A DNA stretch of 16,540 nt from Lachnospiraceae bacterium (GTDB lineage: Bacteria; Bacillota; Clostridia; Lachnospirales; Lachnospiraceae), in contig JAFVEU010000275.1 of assembly GCA_017475845.1 (NCBI GenBank), forward strand, positions 1 through 16,540. The letters run 5' to 3'. Shown here piece after piece: positions 14,701 through 16,540 of this stretch. Within the stretch, counting starts at the first letter, position 1, and each line of letters begins with the position of its first letter. Below the pieces are notes generated by a model that was not told the origin of the DNA, did no database searches, and saw only the letters and a list, made by a program, of their open reading frames with translations. The position numbers and the translations under genes were made by a program.

Positions 14701-15828
14701 ATGGGAAAACTTAAACTCATGACCGTGCTTGGCACCAGGCCTGAGATAATAAGGCTTTCAGCGGTCATAAAGTGCGCGGATAAGTACTTTGACCATATAC
14801 TGGTGCATACGGGGCAGAATTATGATTACAGCTTGAATAAGGTTTTCTTTAAGGATCTGGAGCTCAGGGCACCGGACCACTATCTGGAAAGCGCAGGCAG
14901 GAACCTGGGAGAGACCATGGGAAATATAATCTCCGCTTCCTATTCCCTTATGGAAAAGGAGAGGCCCGATGCGGTGCTGATCCTCGGGGATACAAATTCC
15001 GCCCTGTCCGCCATCAGCGCTAAAAGGCTGAAGATCCCCATCTTCCATATGGAAGCCGGAAACCGCTGCTGGGACTGGAATGTTTCCGAGATGATAAACC
15101 GGAAGATAGTGGATCATATCTCAGATATAAACATGCCCTATACCGAGCACTCCAGAAGATATCTCCTGAGCGAGGGGATAGACGGGAAGACTGTATTTGT
15201 CACCGGCTCTCCCATGAAGGAGGTATTTAACACCTACAGGGAGAGGATAGAAGCCTCTGACGTTCTTGAAAGGCTGGGTCTTGAAGAGAGGAAGTTTTTC
15301 CTTGTATCGGCCCACAGGGAAGAAAACATTGATCTGGAGGAGAATTTCTTCTCCCTTATGAACTCCATAAATGCCATAGCGGAGAAATACGGGATGCCGG
15401 TCATCTACTCCACCCATCCACGGAGCAGGAAGTTCATTGAAAAGAGGGGATTTAAATTCCATCCTCTGGTAAAGAATCTGGAGCCCTTCGGTTACCACGA
15501 TTATAATAAGCTGCAGAAGAATGCTTACTGCGTCCTTTCCGACAGCGGTACCCTTTCCGAGGAATCGGCCATGCTTGGTTTCCCCGGAGTTCTTATACGT
15601 ACCTCCACCGAGAGACCGGAGGTGCTGGACAAGGGCACCATCGTCATCGGCGGGATAAAGGAAGAGGATGTGAAACAGGCAGTGGAGCTCTCAGTCTCCA
15701 TGTATGAGAATTCCGAGGAGACGGTTGAAGCCACGGACTATGCTGACAGCAACGTATCCGTAAAGGTTATAAAGCTCATCCAGAGCTATACAAAGATAGT
15801 GAACGAGACGGTATGGCTGAAACATTGA
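14701..15828 (+). CDS. capG: CapG/FnlC: UDP-N-acetyl-L-talosamine-type 2-epimerase (non-hydrolysing, WecB family)
   Basis: This 375-residue protein belongs to the non-hydrolysing UDP-GlcNAc 2-epimerase family. It begins KLMTVLGTRPEIIRL and has GDTN (96-99, D97), HMEAGNR (116-122, E118), SAHREEN with H205 and SDSGTLSEESA. The NRCWDWNVSEMINRKI segment resembles the CapG/FnlC branch more than housekeeping WecB. With capE and capF it completes UDP-N-acetyl-L-fucosamine synthesis by inverting C2 of UDP-L-PneNAc/6-deoxy-talose-NAc. ATG 14701 follows an AAGGACAGG region. If it were a general WecB it would make UDP-ManNAc, but the gene order argues against this. Its last 16 bases overlap the next gene. 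Confidence 0.94.
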   Translation: MGKLKLMTVLGTRPEIIRLSAVIKCADKYFDHILVHTGQNYDYSLNKVFFKDLELRAPDHYLESAGRNLGETMGNIISASYSLMEKERPDAVLILGDTNSALSAISAKRLKIPIFHMEAGNRCWDWNVSEMINRKIVDHISDINMPYTEHSRRYLLSEGIDGKTVFVTGSPMKEVFNTYRERIEASDVLERLGLEERKFFLVSAHREENIDLEENFFSLMNSINAIAEKYGMPVIYSTHPRSRKFIEKRGFKFHPLVKNLEPFGYHDYNKLQKNAYCVLSDSGTLSEESAMLGFPGVLIRTSTERPEVLDKGTIVIGGIKEEDVKQAVELSVSMYENSEETVEATDYADSNVSVKVIKLIQSYTKIVNETVWLKH

Positions 15829-16540
15829 AGTATCCCTTAAGATTCCGGGATTTATTTCCCGGGCTGCCCGGGGACAGACCCTTAAGGATAGTGGTACTGG
15901 ATACGGCGGCATCGAAGACCGGAGCCCTCTCCGTGCTCCGGGATTACTATTCCCTGGTCAAAAGCTCAAAGGACGGAAATAAGTGGTTCTTCATAACCGG
16001 TGTAAAGGGCATTCTTGAAGCCGGGGAGGATAGCGGGGATATCTCCGTTATCCTTAAGGAAGATATTAAAAGCTCGAGATTTAAGCGGCTTCTTTTTGAT
16101 CATTTCACGGGAAAGGATTTCTTAAATAAGTTCAGCCCCGATGTCATCATATCCATGCAGAATACCCTTCCAAGTGGAGCGGAAAAGTACGCAAAAACCC
16201 TGATCTACCTGCACCAGCCCCTGGGGTTCCAGAAGGTAAAGAAGTTCTCTTTTTTCAATAAATGGGAGAGAGGGCTTGCGGTCTATCAGTACCTGATAGC
16301 ACCGGAAATAGACAGATCTTTAAAGAGAGCGGATAAGATCATAGTGCAGACAGAGTGGATGAAGGAAGCGGTCTGCGAAAAGGACGGCATATCCCCGGAA
16401 AAGATCATGATAATGCCCCCGGAGGTGCCGGAACTTTCAGAAATATATGAAATGTCCGGAGAGAAAACCGGAGAATTATGTAAACCGGGCGGAAAACAGT
16501 TCATTTATCCCGCAGGCCCCATTCTCTATAAGGATCACCA
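15813..16540 (+). CDS. Glycosyltransferase, GT4-like, 3'-truncated by window edge
   Basis: An open frame begins at ATG 15813 inside the end of capG (16-base overlap) and continues without a stop to the right edge, giving 242 codons. The protein starts MAETLKYPLRFRDLFPG. It has a Rossmann-like start at LRIVVLDTAASKTGALSVL, a middle segment FSPDVIISMQNT and LIYLHQPLGF, then ADKIIVQTEWMKEAV and FIYPAGPILYKDH. The last resembles the YPAxPxxYKNH turn I associate with the start of the donor domain in GT-B, family 4 enzymes. Only the acceptor half and linker are inside the window. It most likely adds the sugar before or after L-FucNAc. No strong ribosome site is visible, consistent with translational coupling to capG. 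Donor and linkage are unknown. Confidence 0.88.
   Translation, partial: MAETLKYPLRFRDLFPGLPGDRPLRIVVLDTAASKTGALSVLRDYYSLVKSSKDGNKWFFITGVKGILEAGEDSGDISVILKEDIKSSRFKRLLFDHFTGKDFLNKFSPDVIISMQNTLPSGAEKYAKTLIYLHQPLGFQKVKKFSFFNKWERGLAVYQYLIAPEIDRSLKRADKIIVQTEWMKEAVCEKDGISPEKIMIMPPEVPELSEIYEMSGEKTGELCKPGGKQFIYPAGPILYKDH

Overview
The window is 16.5 kb of densely packed, single-strand bacterial DNA. Every supportable gene is on the + strand, gaps are mostly under 50 bases and several genes overlap. Moderate GC, heavy use of AGG/AGA and ATA codons, strong purine-rich ribosome sites and the protein families suggest Bacillota, class Clostridia, most likely a Lachnospiraceae-type organism. This is inferred from style only; no rRNA or other marker is present.

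Region 1 (1-5836) holds three genes: a 5'-truncated tandem AAA+ ATPase resembling the ATPase of extracellular contractile injection system (eCIS) loci (Afp15/Pvc15 type); an unrecognised 1145-residue modular protein with two Q/P/A-rich linkers; and an acidic 194-residue protein that looks like a YbjN / type III secretion chaperone fold. I read them as the distal end of an eCIS-like locus, possibly an ATPase, cargo and chaperone module. Structural genes (sheath, tube, baseplate), if they exist, lie left of the window.

Region 2 (5853-10136) begins 16 bases later and starts a surface-glycan operon. It contains a membrane-anchored PglF/WbpM/CapD-like UDP-sugar 4,6-dehydratase, a PglC-like phosphoglycosyl transferase that primes the undecaprenyl-phosphate carrier, an ATP-grasp ligase and a HAD hydrolase. 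These four genes overlap each other by 11-26 bases.

Region 3 (10182-11204) is a response regulator with an HD-GYP output domain, a predicted cyclic-di-GMP phosphodiesterase, placed inside the glycan operon.

Region 4 (11207-16540) contains a WbuB-like GT4 glycosyltransferase, then capE, capF and capG (fnlA, fnlB, fnlC), the complete UDP-GlcNAc to UDP-N-acetyl-L-fucosamine pathway, and then a second GT4-type glycosyltransferase that runs off the right edge. The capF-capG gap of 106 bases is the only notable intergenic space and holds two strong inverted repeats.

Together, regions 2-4 should prime a lipid carrier with a modified UDP-GlcNAc-derived sugar and add L-FucNAc and further sugars to build a capsule, exopolysaccharide or glycoprotein glycan. 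No flippase, polymerase or aminotransferase is in the window. No tRNA, rRNA, CRISPR array, insertion sequence or convincing rho-independent terminator was seen.
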